A stretch of 64,000 bases of DNA from Ensifer sp. MPMI2T. Its GTDB lineage: Bacteria; Pseudomonadota; Alphaproteobacteria; Rhizobiales; Rhizobiaceae. Positions 8,451-17,071 of the stretch are shown piece after piece (position 1 is the stretch's first letter; each line of letters begins with the position of its first letter). A program made the position numbers and the translations under genes. The DNA lies in contig NZ_SRXN01000010.1 in assembly GCF_004827385.1 (NCBI RefSeq), positions 124,001 to 188,000 on the forward strand, written 5' to 3'. A model generated the notes under the pieces. The model was not told the DNA's origin. It worked only from the letters and a program-made list of their open reading frames with translations, and did no database searches.

Positions 8451-9593
8451 GTGAAAGAGAAAGATCGGCGGTCGAAGAACGCCTCGGTCACGGCGGCGAA
8501 AGGCCGGGGCGCTGAGGCGCGTGGCGGCCGCCACGAGCAACGCCACCCGCCCGTGAAGGGGGGCGGCTTCAAGGCCAGGAGCGGTGGACCGCCCGCAAAA
8601 ATCGCGCCCGAGAAAGGCGAGCGGCAGCGTTCCGCCCAAGAGGCGCTGCCAACGCGTCCCGTGCGGCAAAGAACCGGCGACAAGCCGGCCGAGACCGTGC
8701 CGCTCATCCTCGAGACGGCGGCGACGGCAGGCTACCATCTGATCGACAGCGGCAATGGCGAGAAGCTCGAACAATACGGACCCTATCGGATCGTCCGCCC
8801 CGAAGCGCAGGCGCTTTGGCCAAAGGCGCTGCCGGCCTCGGTTTGGGAGAAGGCCGATGCGGTCTTCACCGGTGATACCGACGAAGACGGAATGGGGCGC
8901 TGGCGTTTCCCGCGGGAGGTGCTGGGCGAAACCTGGCCGATGCAGCTTCTCGACACCGATTTTCTCGGCCGCTTCACCTCGTTTCGCCATGTTGGCGTTT
9001 TCCCGGAGCAGCTTGCCCATTGGTCCTGGGTGAAGGATCAGGTGGCGACGGCCGGGCGGCCGCTCAAGGTTCTCAATCTCTTCGGTTACACCGGCGTTGC
9101 CTCGCTGATTGCCGCCAAGGCGGGCGCCGAGGTAACGCATGTCGACGCCTCCAAGAAGGCGATCGGCTGGGCGCGAGAAAACCAGACGCTGGCGCGCGCC
9201 GAAAAGCTGCCGATCCGTTGGATCTGCGACGATGCGATGAAGTTCATCCAGCGCGAAGAACGACGTGGCAGCCGCTATGACATCATCCTGACCGATCCGC
9301 CCAAGTTCGGCCGTGGCCCGAACGGTGAGGTTTGGCAGCTCTTCGATCATCTGGCCGCAATGCTCGACATCTGCCGCGAGATCCTGTCGGCTGACGCGCG
9401 CGGACTTGTTCTTACGGCCTATTCCATCCGCGCAAGCTTCTATTCGATTCACGAGCTCATGCGCGAAACGATGCGCGGGCGCGACGGCCGGGTCGAGTCG
9501 GGAGAGCTCATCATCCGCGAGGGCGGTCTCGACGGCAAGGAGCCGGGGCGGGCGCTTTCCACTTCCCTCTTCAGCCGCTGGGTACCCAAATGA
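8451..9593 (+). CDS. Class I SAM-dependent rRNA methyltransferase (RlmI/RlmK-like) with a basic N-terminal extension
   Basis: The product is about 380 residues. Residues about 90-380 are a Rossmann methyltransferase of the RlmI/YccW type. The SAM-binding motif is VLNLFGYTGVASLIAAKAGA, an acidic loop VDASKKAIGWARENQ follows, and the catalytic motif is LTDPPKFGRGPNG. The first ~75 residues are rich in K, R, G, P and Q and look disordered; no PUA domain is recognisable there. GTG 8451 is favoured because AAGGAT lies 8 bp before it; TTG 8427 is an alternative. The stop overlaps the start of the next gene (ATGA), so the two methyltransferases are probably translationally coupled. Confidence 0.85.
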   Translation: MKEKDRRSKNASVTAAKGRGAEARGGRHEQRHPPVKGGGFKARSGGPPAKIAPEKGERQRSAQEALPTRPVRQRTGDKPAETVPLILETAATAGYHLIDSGNGEKLEQYGPYRIVRPEAQALWPKALPASVWEKADAVFTGDTDEDGMGRWRFPREVLGETWPMQLLDTDFLGRFTSFRHVGVFPEQLAHWSWVKDQVATAGRPLKVLNLFGYTGVASLIAAKAGAEVTHVDASKKAIGWARENQTLARAEKLPIRWICDDAMKFIQREERRGSRYDIILTDPPKFGRGPNGEVWQLFDHLAAMLDICREILSADARGLVLTAYSIRASFYSIHELMRETMRGRDGRVESGELIIREGGLDGKEPGRALSTSLFSRWVPK

Positions 9594-10450
9594 ACACTGA
9601 CAGAAGCGATCACGGCACGCCGCGCGTCGGCCATGTGAAAGAGGTGACCAGCCTCACCAATCCGATCATCAAGGACATCCGCTCGCTTGCGCAGAAGAAG
9701 CATCGCGACGACACGCGTTCCTTCATGGCGGAGGGCCTGAAGCTGGTGATCGATGCGCTCGATCTCGGTTGGAAGATCAAGATCCTCGTCTACGCCAAAG
9801 CGGCGAAAGGCAAGCCCCAGGTCGAGCAGGTGGCGGCCAAGACCGTTGCCAAGGGCGGCCTGGTGCTCGAGGTCAGCGAGAAAGTGCTTTCGACGATCAC
9901 CCGACGCGACAATCCGCAGATGGTGGTCGGTATTTTCGAACAGCGTTATCGCGCGCTGAAGGATTTTCGACCCGAGGGAGGCGAGACCTATGTGGCGCTC
10001 GACCGCGTTCGCGATCCGGGCAATCTGGGCACGATCATCCGGACGGCGGACGCGGCTGGTGCCTCTGGCATCATCCTTGTCGGCGAGACCACCGACCCCT
10101 TTTCGCTCGAGACCGTGCGAGCGACGATGGGCTCTGTCTTCGCCATGCCCGTCGGGCGTGCCAGCGCCGAAGAGTTCGTCAAGTGGCAAAAGACGGCCGG
10201 CGTCAGGGTCGTGGCAACGCATCTGGCAGGCTCGGTCGACTATCGGACCATCGATTACAAGTCGAAGCCTGTCGTGCTCCTGATGGGCAACGAACAGGCG
10301 GGCCTTCCCGAAGAGCTTGCCCGCGAAGCGGGCGCGCTCGCCCGCATCCCGCAGGCGGGCCGGGCGGACTCGCTCAATCTCGCGATCGCCACCGGGATCA
10401 TGCTGTTCGAAGCGCGCCGCCACCTGTTGTCGTTGGATGCCGGCGCATGA
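9590..10450 (+). CDS. TrmH/SpoU-family RNA 2'-O-methyltransferase
   Basis: The 286-residue protein has an N-terminal substrate-binding domain (about 15-105) and a SPOUT methyltransferase domain. Its three motifs are present: [36 protein letters not shown] and [22 protein letters not shown]. They build the trefoil knot that binds SAM. It most resembles the RlmB/TsnR group that methylates the ribose of 23S rRNA, though tRNA substrates cannot be excluded. It overlaps the preceding methyltransferase by 4 bp and lspA by 4 bp, so the three form one transcription unit. Confidence 0.9.
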   Translation: MNTDRSDHGTPRVGHVKEVTSLTNPIIKDIRSLAQKKHRDDTRSFMAEGLKLVIDALDLGWKIKILVYAKAAKGKPQVEQVAAKTVAKGGLVLEVSEKVLSTITRRDNPQMVVGIFEQRYRALKDFRPEGGETYVALDRVRDPGNLGTIIRTADAAGASGIILVGETTDPFSLETVRATMGSVFAMPVGRASAEEFVKWQKTAGVRVVATHLAGSVDYRTIDYKSKPVVLLMGNEQAGLPEELAREAGALARIPQAGRADSLNLAIATGIMLFEARRHLLSLDAGA

Positions 10451-10938
10451 GGGAGCGGCAGGTTTTGTTTTCGCGGCCGCTGCCGATCGCGGTCTTCATT
10501 CTGGTGGCGATCGTTGCCGACCAGATCATCAAATATTTGGTCGAGGCGTTCCTGCCTTTTCAGCAGGCGGTCGCGGTCATTCCTATGCTTGCCCTCTACC
10601 GGACCTACAATTACGGCGTGGCCTTCTCCATGCTTTCCGGGATGGAAGACTGGTTCATCGTCGGCATGCGTCTGGCCGTCGTCGCCTTCGTGCTGTGGCT
10701 CTGGCGCCGCACGCCGAAGGATAGGTTCTTCGCTCACCTCGGTTATGCGATGATCATCGCGGGCGCGCTCGGCAACCTCGTCGACCGGCTGCTCTTTGGC
10801 TACGTTATCGACTATATCCTGTTCCATACCGCCAATTGGTCCTTTGCGGTTTTCAACCTCGCGGACAGCTTCATCTCAGTCGGTGCGGGCGCGATCATCC
10901 TCGATGAGCTCATGCTGGCGAAAAGGCGCGATCGCTAA
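10447..10938 (+). CDS. lspA: Lipoprotein signal peptidase (signal peptidase II)
   Basis: The 163-residue protein has four membrane segments and the aspartyl protease dyad of LspA: D122 in [16 protein letters not shown] and D140 in [11 protein letters not shown]. The conserved YNYGVAF motif (about 54-60) is present. It cleaves signal peptides of diacylated prolipoproteins in the inner membrane, between Lgt and Lnt; lnt is also in this window at 34.3 kb. The start ATG 10447 overlaps the stop of the preceding methyltransferase gene (GCATGA). Confidence 0.96.
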   Translation: MRERQVLFSRPLPIAVFILVAIVADQIIKYLVEAFLPFQQAVAVIPMLALYRTYNYGVAFSMLSGMEDWFIVGMRLAVVAFVLWLWRRTPKDRFFAHLGYAMIIAGALGNLVDRLLFGYVIDYILFHTANWSFAVFNLADSFISVGAGAIILDELMLAKRRDR

Positions 10939-10993
10939 AACTTTAGAAATGGGCTGAAGGCATTCGGAAGTCTTGCCATGCTACTTCGGTGGC

Positions 10994-13231
10994 ATGAGCG
11001 AAGGGTCACGACTTAAGCAGCGGATCGATTCCGGTTTCGGCGCGCAAGCTCGCGCCGGCCGCGCCGCGCCGTTGGCGGCCGATGCCAAAGGATTATGGCC
11101 GGCGCGCGCCGCCTACGCCACCGCCGGCATAGCCGCTGCGGCGATCCTCTTTGCGGCGGGCTCGGCGAACGGCTTCCCTCTGTTTTCGGCAATTGTCGCT
11201 GCTGGCGGCCTTGCCGGGGCCTTCCTGCTTCTCGCCGACGGCATCGAGACGTCTGACGGGCGAGGGGGAGCCTTGCTTGAGGTCGCCTGTGACGAAGACT
11301 GGCAGCGGTTTGAAACCTCGGCGCTGCTTTCAACAATTCATGACGGATTGGGCGATCTTGCCATCGTGCGCACGATGGACGGCGAGATCGTCTACGCGAA
11401 TTCCGTTTTTCACGAGGTCTGTGCCCGCGCCGACGTGCGTGGAATGACCTGCACGGCGATAGGCCTAAGCTTCGAGCCGAAGCCTGAGTCAAACCATTAT
11501 CTTGCGCGTATTGCGACACCGAAGGGAATCCGCCTTTACGACTGGCATGACGTGATCGCCCGTGAGCCGAGGATCGGCAGGCTGATGCGTCACAGCATCG
11601 CCCGCGACGTGACCGAAGAGGCGCGCGCCGCGCGCGAACGGGAAGAAGCCCGCCGCCGCGCCGAAGAGGCAAGCCGCGCGAAGTCACGCCTTCTGGCCAC
11701 CGTCAGCCATGAGGTCCGCACGCCACTCTCCGGTATTCTGGGCATGAGCCATCTGCTCGGCCAGACTCGGCTCTCGGCGGAGCAGAAGAACTACCTCGCC
11801 GGCATGCAGCAATCCGGCCATGCATTGGTTCAGCTGGTGGAGGACCTGATCGACTTTTCCTCGCTTTCCGCTGGGCGGTTTCAGTTGCGCCCCTCGCAGC
11901 ACGACCTGCGCCTCGTCATCGAGAGCGTGGTGGAGATGCTCGCTCACCGCGCGCACGAGAAAGGCATAGAGATCGCCGCCACCGTCGCAGCCGATGTGCC
12001 CGCGGGGATGATGTTCGATGCCGCCCGCCTCAGGCAGGTGCTCTTTAACGTGATCGGCAATGCCGTGAAATTCACTGAGATCGGTGGCGTTCTCATTGCA
12101 GCCGACATTGTCGATGGCGGCGTCAGAATCCGGATCGACGACACCGGCCCTGGCATGTCGGCCGATGAACTCGGGCGTGTGTTTGAGGAATTCGAGCAGG
12201 CCGGGGATGATAGTCAGCGCGCCAAGGGAACCGGCCTGGGTCTCGCGATTTCACGCAGGATCATGGAGGCCTTCGGCGGCAGCCTGACCGCTTCCAGCGC
12301 CTCCGGCCAGGGAAGCCGTTTCGAAGTCCGGTTTCCGTTGATCGGCGGCGTTCCTTCGACCGCCGCACGAGATGGCGTGCTGTCTGGCGCCCAGGTGCTG
12401 GCGCTGGCTCCTGATGGCCCCGTGCTGAACGCGCTCGCCGCGACGATTACGACCCTTGGCGGCGTGTGTCATCGTGCGCCGACGCTTGCCGCCGCCGAAG
12501 CCGTCGCCGCCGCCGTTTTGTCGAACGACCTGCCGCTGACCGACATCATCGTTGACCATCGCCATTCGGATGAGTTCCGCCGTCTCCTTGCACTGCGACC
12601 GGAAATCGCCAGCCTCAAGTTGCGCCGAACCTACCTCATCAACCCGGAGGAGCGCAGCGCTCATCCGGTGAACCAGATCGATGGCTATGAGGCATGGCTT
12701 ATCCGCCCCTTGCGCGAAAAATCGCTGGTGGAGGTTCTACTCGGGCGGCTGAAGGGCATCGAGAAGCGGGATGCGATCAACGATAACCGGCCGATGCTGC
12801 GGGAGGCATTGCCGCCGACCGAGGCAGGTGAACAGGGCGATTACGATATTCTCCTTGCCGAGGACGATCCGGTCAATGCGCTCGTCCTGCGGACCATGCT
12901 TCGGCGAGCGGGCTATCTGGTTCGCCACGTTGAAGATTTCACGAGCCTGGCTCACGCGTTGCACGGGCCCGGCGAAGCTGCACATAAGAGGCTACGCCTG
13001 ATCCTTACCGACCTTAATATGCCGGGCGGCGATGGCCTTGCGATACTGAAGCGCCTGCGCGAGCAGGAAGCGGCCGGGAACCGCCGCCGCTTGCCTGTTA
13101 TCGTGTTGACGTCCGATACGCGCGGCGACCTGCACGAGCTCCTTATCGCAGCCGGTGCGGACTCGGTATTGCCGAAGCCGGCGGAGCCAGGGCACCTTGC
13201 GGCCGAAATTACGCGCCTTCTCGAAGCCTAA
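10994..13231 (+). CDS. Hybrid sensor histidine kinase with pseudo-receiver and receiver
   Basis: The protein is about 745 residues. Two hydrophobic segments (about 36-77) are followed by a PAS-like region (about 100-205) and a short coiled coil. HisKA carries H239 in ATVSHEVRTPLSGILG, and HATPase_c has the N box RLRQVLFNVIGNAVKF and G boxes DDTGPGM and GTGLGLAIS. Residues about 465-590 look like a receiver fold that lacks the paired N-terminal acids and has R571 where lysine is expected, although D521 is kept. The C-terminal receiver (about 620-745) is complete, with EDD and D673 in LTDLNMPGGDG. No response regulator gene is adjacent. The short gap from lspA (55 bp) suggests possible readthrough. 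ATG 10994 is preferred over 10973. Confidence 0.88.
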   Translation: MSEGSRLKQRIDSGFGAQARAGRAAPLAADAKGLWPARAAYATAGIAAAAILFAAGSANGFPLFSAIVAAGGLAGAFLLLADGIETSDGRGGALLEVACDEDWQRFETSALLSTIHDGLGDLAIVRTMDGEIVYANSVFHEVCARADVRGMTCTAIGLSFEPKPESNHYLARIATPKGIRLYDWHDVIAREPRIGRLMRHSIARDVTEEARAAREREEARRRAEEASRAKSRLLATVSHEVRTPLSGILGMSHLLGQTRLSAEQKNYLAGMQQSGHALVQLVEDLIDFSSLSAGRFQLRPSQHDLRLVIESVVEMLAHRAHEKGIEIAATVAADVPAGMMFDAARLRQVLFNVIGNAVKFTEIGGVLIAADIVDGGVRIRIDDTGPGMSADELGRVFEEFEQAGDDSQRAKGTGLGLAISRRIMEAFGGSLTASSASGQGSRFEVRFPLIGGVPSTAARDGVLSGAQVLALAPDGPVLNALAATITTLGGVCHRAPTLAAAEAVAAAVLSNDLPLTDIIVDHRHSDEFRRLLALRPEIASLKLRRTYLINPEERSAHPVNQIDGYEAWLIRPLREKSLVEVLLGRLKGIEKRDAINDNRPMLREALPPTEAGEQGDYDILLAEDDPVNALVLRTMLRRAGYLVRHVEDFTSLAHALHGPGEAAHKRLRLILTDLNMPGGDGLAILKRLREQEAAGNRRRLPVIVLTSDTRGDLHELLIAAGADSVLPKPAEPGHLAAEITRLLEA

Positions 13232-13234
13232 AAC

Positions 13235-13297
13235 GTGCAGCAATTCCAAGTGCTACAGCGTCCTTTTGGGCGTCTGACAAGACGCGCGGTGTGGTAG
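13235..13297. repeat. Partial RIME-type element (second palindrome)
   Basis: GTGCAGCAATTCCAAGTGCTACAGCGTCC followed by GCGTCTGACAAGACGCGCGG is the right half of the RIME elements found elsewhere in the window. The left palindrome is missing. It starts 3 bp past the kinase stop. Confidence 0.7.
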
Positions 13298-13415
13298 GGT
13301 TTGGCGCGCGGGCCATCCCCGTTGTACCGGGCTTGCAAGCCGCCTTCGTGTCACTATCTTGTTGCAGAAACGTGGTTTAAGCCCGGCAGGCACAAGCGAT
13401 TCGGGATAACACGGG

Positions 13416-14306
13416 ATGACGATCGAACTTCTGGATTCGGCGAACGTGATTGACACTTCACAGCCTTGCATCCGCAAGACGATTGCGACCCCGGCAACCG
13501 AGGTTCTCGGGCGGATCGGCAATCTCGAGACGCGGCTTGCGCGCTCCGCTGCCGAGGTCGATGCTGCACAGGCGGTACGCTACAAGGTCTTCGTCGAGGA
13601 GATGAAGGCGCAGGCGGGGCCGGATGCCGAGCGGCGCAAGCGCGACGTCGACAGCTGGGACTCGATTTGCGACCATCTGCTGGTTCTCGACACATCGATC
13701 GAAGGCGACACCGAAGACCAGATCGTCGGCACATACCGGCTGTTGCGGCAGGACGTCGCAGAGCGTGCCGGCGGCTTCTACTCGGCTTCCGAGTTTGCGA
13801 TCGGCGAACTGCTTCAGCGCCATCCGGGCAAGCGCTTCATGGAACTCGGCCGTTCCTGCGTGCTGCCGGAATATCGGACGAAGCGAACCGTCGAACTGCT
13901 CTGGCAGGGCAATTGGGCCTACGCGCTGAAGCATGGCGTCGACGCCATGTTCGGATGCGGCTCGTTCCCGGGCGTCGTTCCGGAAGAGCATGCATTGGCA
14001 CTCTCCTTCCTGCACCACAACGTTCTGGCCCAGGGGGAGTGGGCGGTTTCCGCCCGCCCGGAGCTTCATCGGACCATGGACCTGATGCCCTCCGAAGCGA
14101 TCAATCCCAAGAAGGCGCTTGCCGCTCTTCCGCCGCTGATCAAGGGCTACATGCGGCTCGGTGCGATGGTCGGCGACGGCGCTGTGGTCGATCACGCTTT
14201 CCGCACAACCGATGTGCTGATCGTGCTGCCGATCAGCAATATTTCCGGCCGCTACCTCAACTACTACGGCGCCGACGCCGGGCGGTTTGCTTCGACCGTA
14301 TCCTGA
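13416..14306 (+). CDS. olsB: L-ornithine N(alpha)-acyltransferase OlsB (lyso-ornithine lipid synthesis)
   Basis: The 296-residue protein belongs to the OlsB/hemolysin-like GNAT family. Diagnostic stretches are AQAVRYKVFVEEM, GTYRLLRQ, FMELGRSCVLPEYRTKRTVELLW and FGCGSFPG. OlsB transfers a 3-hydroxyacyl chain from acyl carrier protein to ornithine, the first step to phosphorus-free ornithine lipids. OlsA, the second enzyme, is encoded at 28.8 kb on the same strand. In S. meliloti olsB lies next to tme, as here. Expression of ornithine lipid synthesis is known to rise under phosphate limitation; only a weak Pho-box-like stretch (about 13350-13372) is visible upstream. Confidence 0.96.
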   Translation: MTIELLDSANVIDTSQPCIRKTIATPATEVLGRIGNLETRLARSAAEVDAAQAVRYKVFVEEMKAQAGPDAERRKRDVDSWDSICDHLLVLDTSIEGDTEDQIVGTYRLLRQDVAERAGGFYSASEFAIGELLQRHPGKRFMELGRSCVLPEYRTKRTVELLWQGNWAYALKHGVDAMFGCGSFPGVVPEEHALALSFLHHNVLAQGEWAVSARPELHRTMDLMPSEAINPKKALAALPPLIKGYMRLGAMVGDGAVVDHAFRTTDVLIVLPISNISGRYLNYYGADAGRFASTVS

Positions 14307-14517
14307 GCGGCGGACGTCAGTATTAACCAGTTGTTAAGGATGTGTTTGACTTTCCTTGGTGAAAGGACGAAGTGTATTTCTGTGGTTGATCTGGATTTCA
14401 TGACGAAGGAATGTAAAAAATAAAGGGAAAGATCCGCAATGCGTCTGGGGGCGCGTATATTGCAATCAATTTCCTCTCATTTTTATGACCTAAGCGATGG
14501 ATCTGCCATAAAGTATT
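14307..14517 (+). other. AT-rich non-coding stretch between olsB and a strong terminator; possible small RNA or 3' UTR
   Basis: About 210 bp, clearly less GC-rich than its surroundings, carry no convincing reading frame. They end in the terminator at 14518. TTGACT (about 14346) and GTATAT (14455-14460) resemble promoter halves but are not paired at the right spacing. Either olsB has a long 3' UTR or an independent small RNA ends here. Confidence 0.4.
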
Positions 14518-14556
14518 GAGCCCACTTCCTTTGCCGGAGAAGTGGGCTCTTGTTTT
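14518..14556 (+). terminator. Strong Rho-independent terminator
   Basis: A perfect 11-bp stem, GAGCCCACTTC (14518-14528) with GAAGTGGGCTC (14539-14549), has a 10-base loop and is followed by TTGTTTTATT. The T-run is on the rightward strand, so it ends olsB or an RNA between olsB and here. It also lies downstream of the convergent tme. Confidence 0.9.
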
Positions 14557-14648
14557 ATTGAGGATATGTGTGCCGTTGCTGTACGTCTCGCCAGGCAATG
14601 TCCGCTGCCGATGCAGCACCTGTCTCGAAACGATGCACCGCTTCTTGC

Positions 14649-14696
14649 CCGTCAGGTTCCGGCCCCGTCAGGTCCCGGCCCCGTCAGGTCCCGGCA
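14649..14696. repeat. Three tandem 16-bp units across the 3' end of tme
   Basis: The units are CCGTCAGGTTCCGGCC, CCGTCAGGTCCCGGCC and CCGTCAGGTCCCGGCA, so each differs by at most one base from the middle one. The tme stop codon (TCA on this strand, 14684-14686) lies inside the third unit. Confidence 0.9.
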
Positions 14697-16969
14697 TTGT
14701 AGGCGGCGATTGCCGCCATGTTGACGATATCCGAATCCTTGGCCGACATGGATGCGATCTGCACCGACTTGTCGAGGCCGACGAGCAGCGGGCCGATGAC
14801 GGTCGAGCCGCCGAGTTCCTGGAGCATCTTGGTTGAGATCGAGGCGGAGTGGAACGCCGGCATGACCAGCACGTTGGCCGTGCCGGAAAGCCGGCAGAAT
14901 GGATATTGCTCCATCACGCGCTGATTGAGTGCCACGTCGGCCGCCATTTCGCCGTCGTATTCGAAATCGACGCGGCGCTTGTCGAGGATCTTCACCGCCT
15001 CACGCACCCTTTCGGAGCGCTCGCCCGAGGGGTGACCAAAGGTCGAATAGGCGAGCATCGCGACGCGCGGCACATAGCCAAGGCGCTTGGCAAGCCCGGC
15101 GGCCTCCTCGGCGATTTCAGCCAACTCCTCGGCCGTCGGCATATCGTGTACCGCCGTGTCGGCGACGAGTACCGTGCGGCCGCGGCAGAGCGCGATCGAT
15201 ACGCCGATGACGCGGTGTCCGGGCTTGGCGTCGATGCAGCGGCGCACGTCCTCGAGCGCCGTCGAATAATTGCGCGTCAGACCTGTCACCATGCCGTCGG
15301 CGTCGCCGAGCGCCACCATGCAGGCAGCGAAGTGGTTGCGGTCGTTGTTGATCAGCCGCTGCACGTCGCGGAAAAGGTAGCCCTTGCGCTGGAGCCGGGC
15401 GTAGAGGAAATCGGTATAGGCGCCGACGCGCTTGGAAAGGCGTGCGTTGACGATTTGGATGCCGGCGCGGTTGAGGTCGATGCCTTCCCGCTCGGCGGTT
15501 TCGCGCATCTGCTCCTCGCGCCCCAGCAGGATTGCCGTACCGAGCGCCTGGTTGGCATAGGCGATCGCGGAGCGCATCATCTGCACTTCCTCTCCCTCGG
15601 CAAAGACGATGCGCTTCGGCTGTCGGCGGACGCGCTCGAAAATGCGCTGAAGCGTCGAGGCGATCGGGTCGCGCCGTGCCGAAAGCTGCTGCGCGTAGTC
15701 GGCAAGATCGGTTATCGGCTTGCGCGCGACGCCCGTTTCCATGGCCGCCTTCGCAACAGCAATCGGAATCGCCGAGATGAGGCGCGGATCGAAGGGAACG
15801 GGAATGATGTATTGCGGCCCGAAGCGCGGCCGGTTGCCCTGGTAGGCGGCGGCGACATCATCCGGCACATCCTCCTTCGCAAGGCTCGCAAGGGCCTCGG
15901 CCGCCGCGATCTTCATGGCGTCGTTGATTGTCGAGGCGCGCACGTCAAGCGCGCCGCGGAAGATATAGGGGAAGCCGAGAACGTTGTTGACCTGGTTCGG
16001 GTAGTCGGAACGACCGGTCGCGACAATCGCGTCATCGCGGATGCGGGCGACTTCCTCCGGCGTGATTTCGGGATCCGGATTGGCCATGGCGAAGATGATC
16101 GGTTTAGGCGCCATGGAAAGCACCATCTCCGTCGAAAGCGCACCTTTCGCCGATAGGCCGAAGAACACGTCAGCGCCGTCCAGCGCCTCGGCCAGGGTCC
16201 GTCGGTCGGTATCGACCGCATGTGCCGACTTCCACTGGTTCATGCCGTCCGTGCGACCCTTGTAGATCACGCCCTTGGTATCGCAGAGAATGATGTTTTC
16301 CCCGTTGAAACCCATCGCCTTGATGAGCTCGATACAGGCGATCGCCGCAGCGCCCGCGCCGTTGCAGACGAGCCTGGTCGTCTTGAAGTCACGCCCTGTG
16401 AGCGTCAGCGCATTGATCAGGCCGGCGGCGGCGATGATCGCGGTGCCATGCTGGTCGTCATGGAACACGGGAATGTCCATGACCTCGCGCAGCCGCTGCT
16501 CGATGATGAAGCAGTCCGGCGCCTTGATGTCCTCAAGGTTGATGCCCCCGAAAGACGGGCCGAGAAAGCGCACGCAGTTGACGAATTCGTCGACATTCTC
16601 CGTGTCGACTTCGAGGTCGATCGAATCGACGTCCGCGAATCGCTTGAACAGGACCGACTTGCCTTCCATGACCGGCTTCGAGGCAAGCGCACCGAGATTG
16701 CCGAGGCCGAGGATCGCCGTACCGTTGGAAATCACCGCGACCATGTTGCCGCGCGTCGTGTAGTCGTAGGCGGTTGCCGGGTCTTCGGCGATCGCCTTCA
16801 CGGGCACGGCGACGCCGGGCGAGTAGGCGAGCGACAGATCGCGCTGAGTCGCCATCGCCTTTGTCGGGGCGATCTCCAGTTTTCCAGGCCGACCTTGTGA
16901 GTGGAAATCGAGCGCTTCCTGGGCGGTCACGCTTGTCATTGTGCGGTCGGTCTTGTCGGTAGCCGGCAT
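14684..16969 (-). CDS. tme: NADP-dependent malic enzyme with phosphotransacetylase-like C-terminal domain
   Basis: The 761-residue protein joins a malic enzyme (about 1-440; YSPGVAVPVKAI, the metal and NAD(P)-binding region with FHDDQHGTAIIAAAGLINAL and LVCNGAGAAAIA) to a phosphotransacetylase-like domain (about 440-761; PKRIVFAEGEE, RNHFAACMVALGDADGMVTG, RLSGTANVLVMP). It makes pyruvate, CO2 and NADPH from malate. In S. meliloti the fused C-terminal domain has no known acetyltransferase activity and is thought to affect regulation. The neighbour olsB supports Tme rather than the NAD-dependent Dme. GAGGTTGAGGAAAC precedes the ATG. The gene is convergent with olsB and divergent from mutS (102 bp). 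Confidence 0.93.
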   Translation of the reverse strand: MPATDKTDRTMTSVTAQEALDFHSQGRPGKLEIAPTKAMATQRDLSLAYSPGVAVPVKAIAEDPATAYDYTTRGNMVAVISNGTAILGLGNLGALASKPVMEGKSVLFKRFADVDSIDLEVDTENVDEFVNCVRFLGPSFGGINLEDIKAPDCFIIEQRLREVMDIPVFHDDQHGTAIIAAAGLINALTLTGRDFKTTRLVCNGAGAAAIACIELIKAMGFNGENIILCDTKGVIYKGRTDGMNQWKSAHAVDTDRRTLAEALDGADVFFGLSAKGALSTEMVLSMAPKPIIFAMANPDPEITPEEVARIRDDAIVATGRSDYPNQVNNVLGFPYIFRGALDVRASTINDAMKIAAAEALASLAKEDVPDDVAAAYQGNRPRFGPQYIIPVPFDPRLISAIPIAVAKAAMETGVARKPITDLADYAQQLSARRDPIASTLQRIFERVRRQPKRIVFAEGEEVQMMRSAIAYANQALGTAILLGREEQMRETAEREGIDLNRAGIQIVNARLSKRVGAYTDFLYARLQRKGYLFRDVQRLINNDRNHFAACMVALGDADGMVTGLTRNYSTALEDVRRCIDAKPGHRVIGVSIALCRGRTVLVADTAVHDMPTAEELAEIAEEAAGLAKRLGYVPRVAMLAYSTFGHPSGERSERVREAVKILDKRRVDFEYDGEMAADVALNQRVMEQYPFCRLSGTANVLVMPAFHSASISTKMLQELGGSTVIGPLLVGLDKSVQIASMSAKDSDIVNMAAIAAYNAGT

Positions 16970-17071
16970 GTTTCCTCAACCTCCTGTGGGCGACCGCCGA
17001 GGTCAGCCTCTTTGTTATTGTCGTCTATAAATGCTTGCGGATAGTGTGACATCTCTTTTTTTGGAACAATC

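Noticed and set aside
9769-10938. 389-codon frame covering lspA with a long N-terminal part
   Set aside because: Its first ~226 codons are an out-of-frame reading of the SpoU-type methyltransferase gene; the real lspA starts at 10447.
13350-13372. Pho box before olsB
   Set aside because: GTGTCACTATCTTGTTGC matches only one of the two CTGTCAT repeats; too weak to annotate as a site although phosphate control of ornithine lipids is known.
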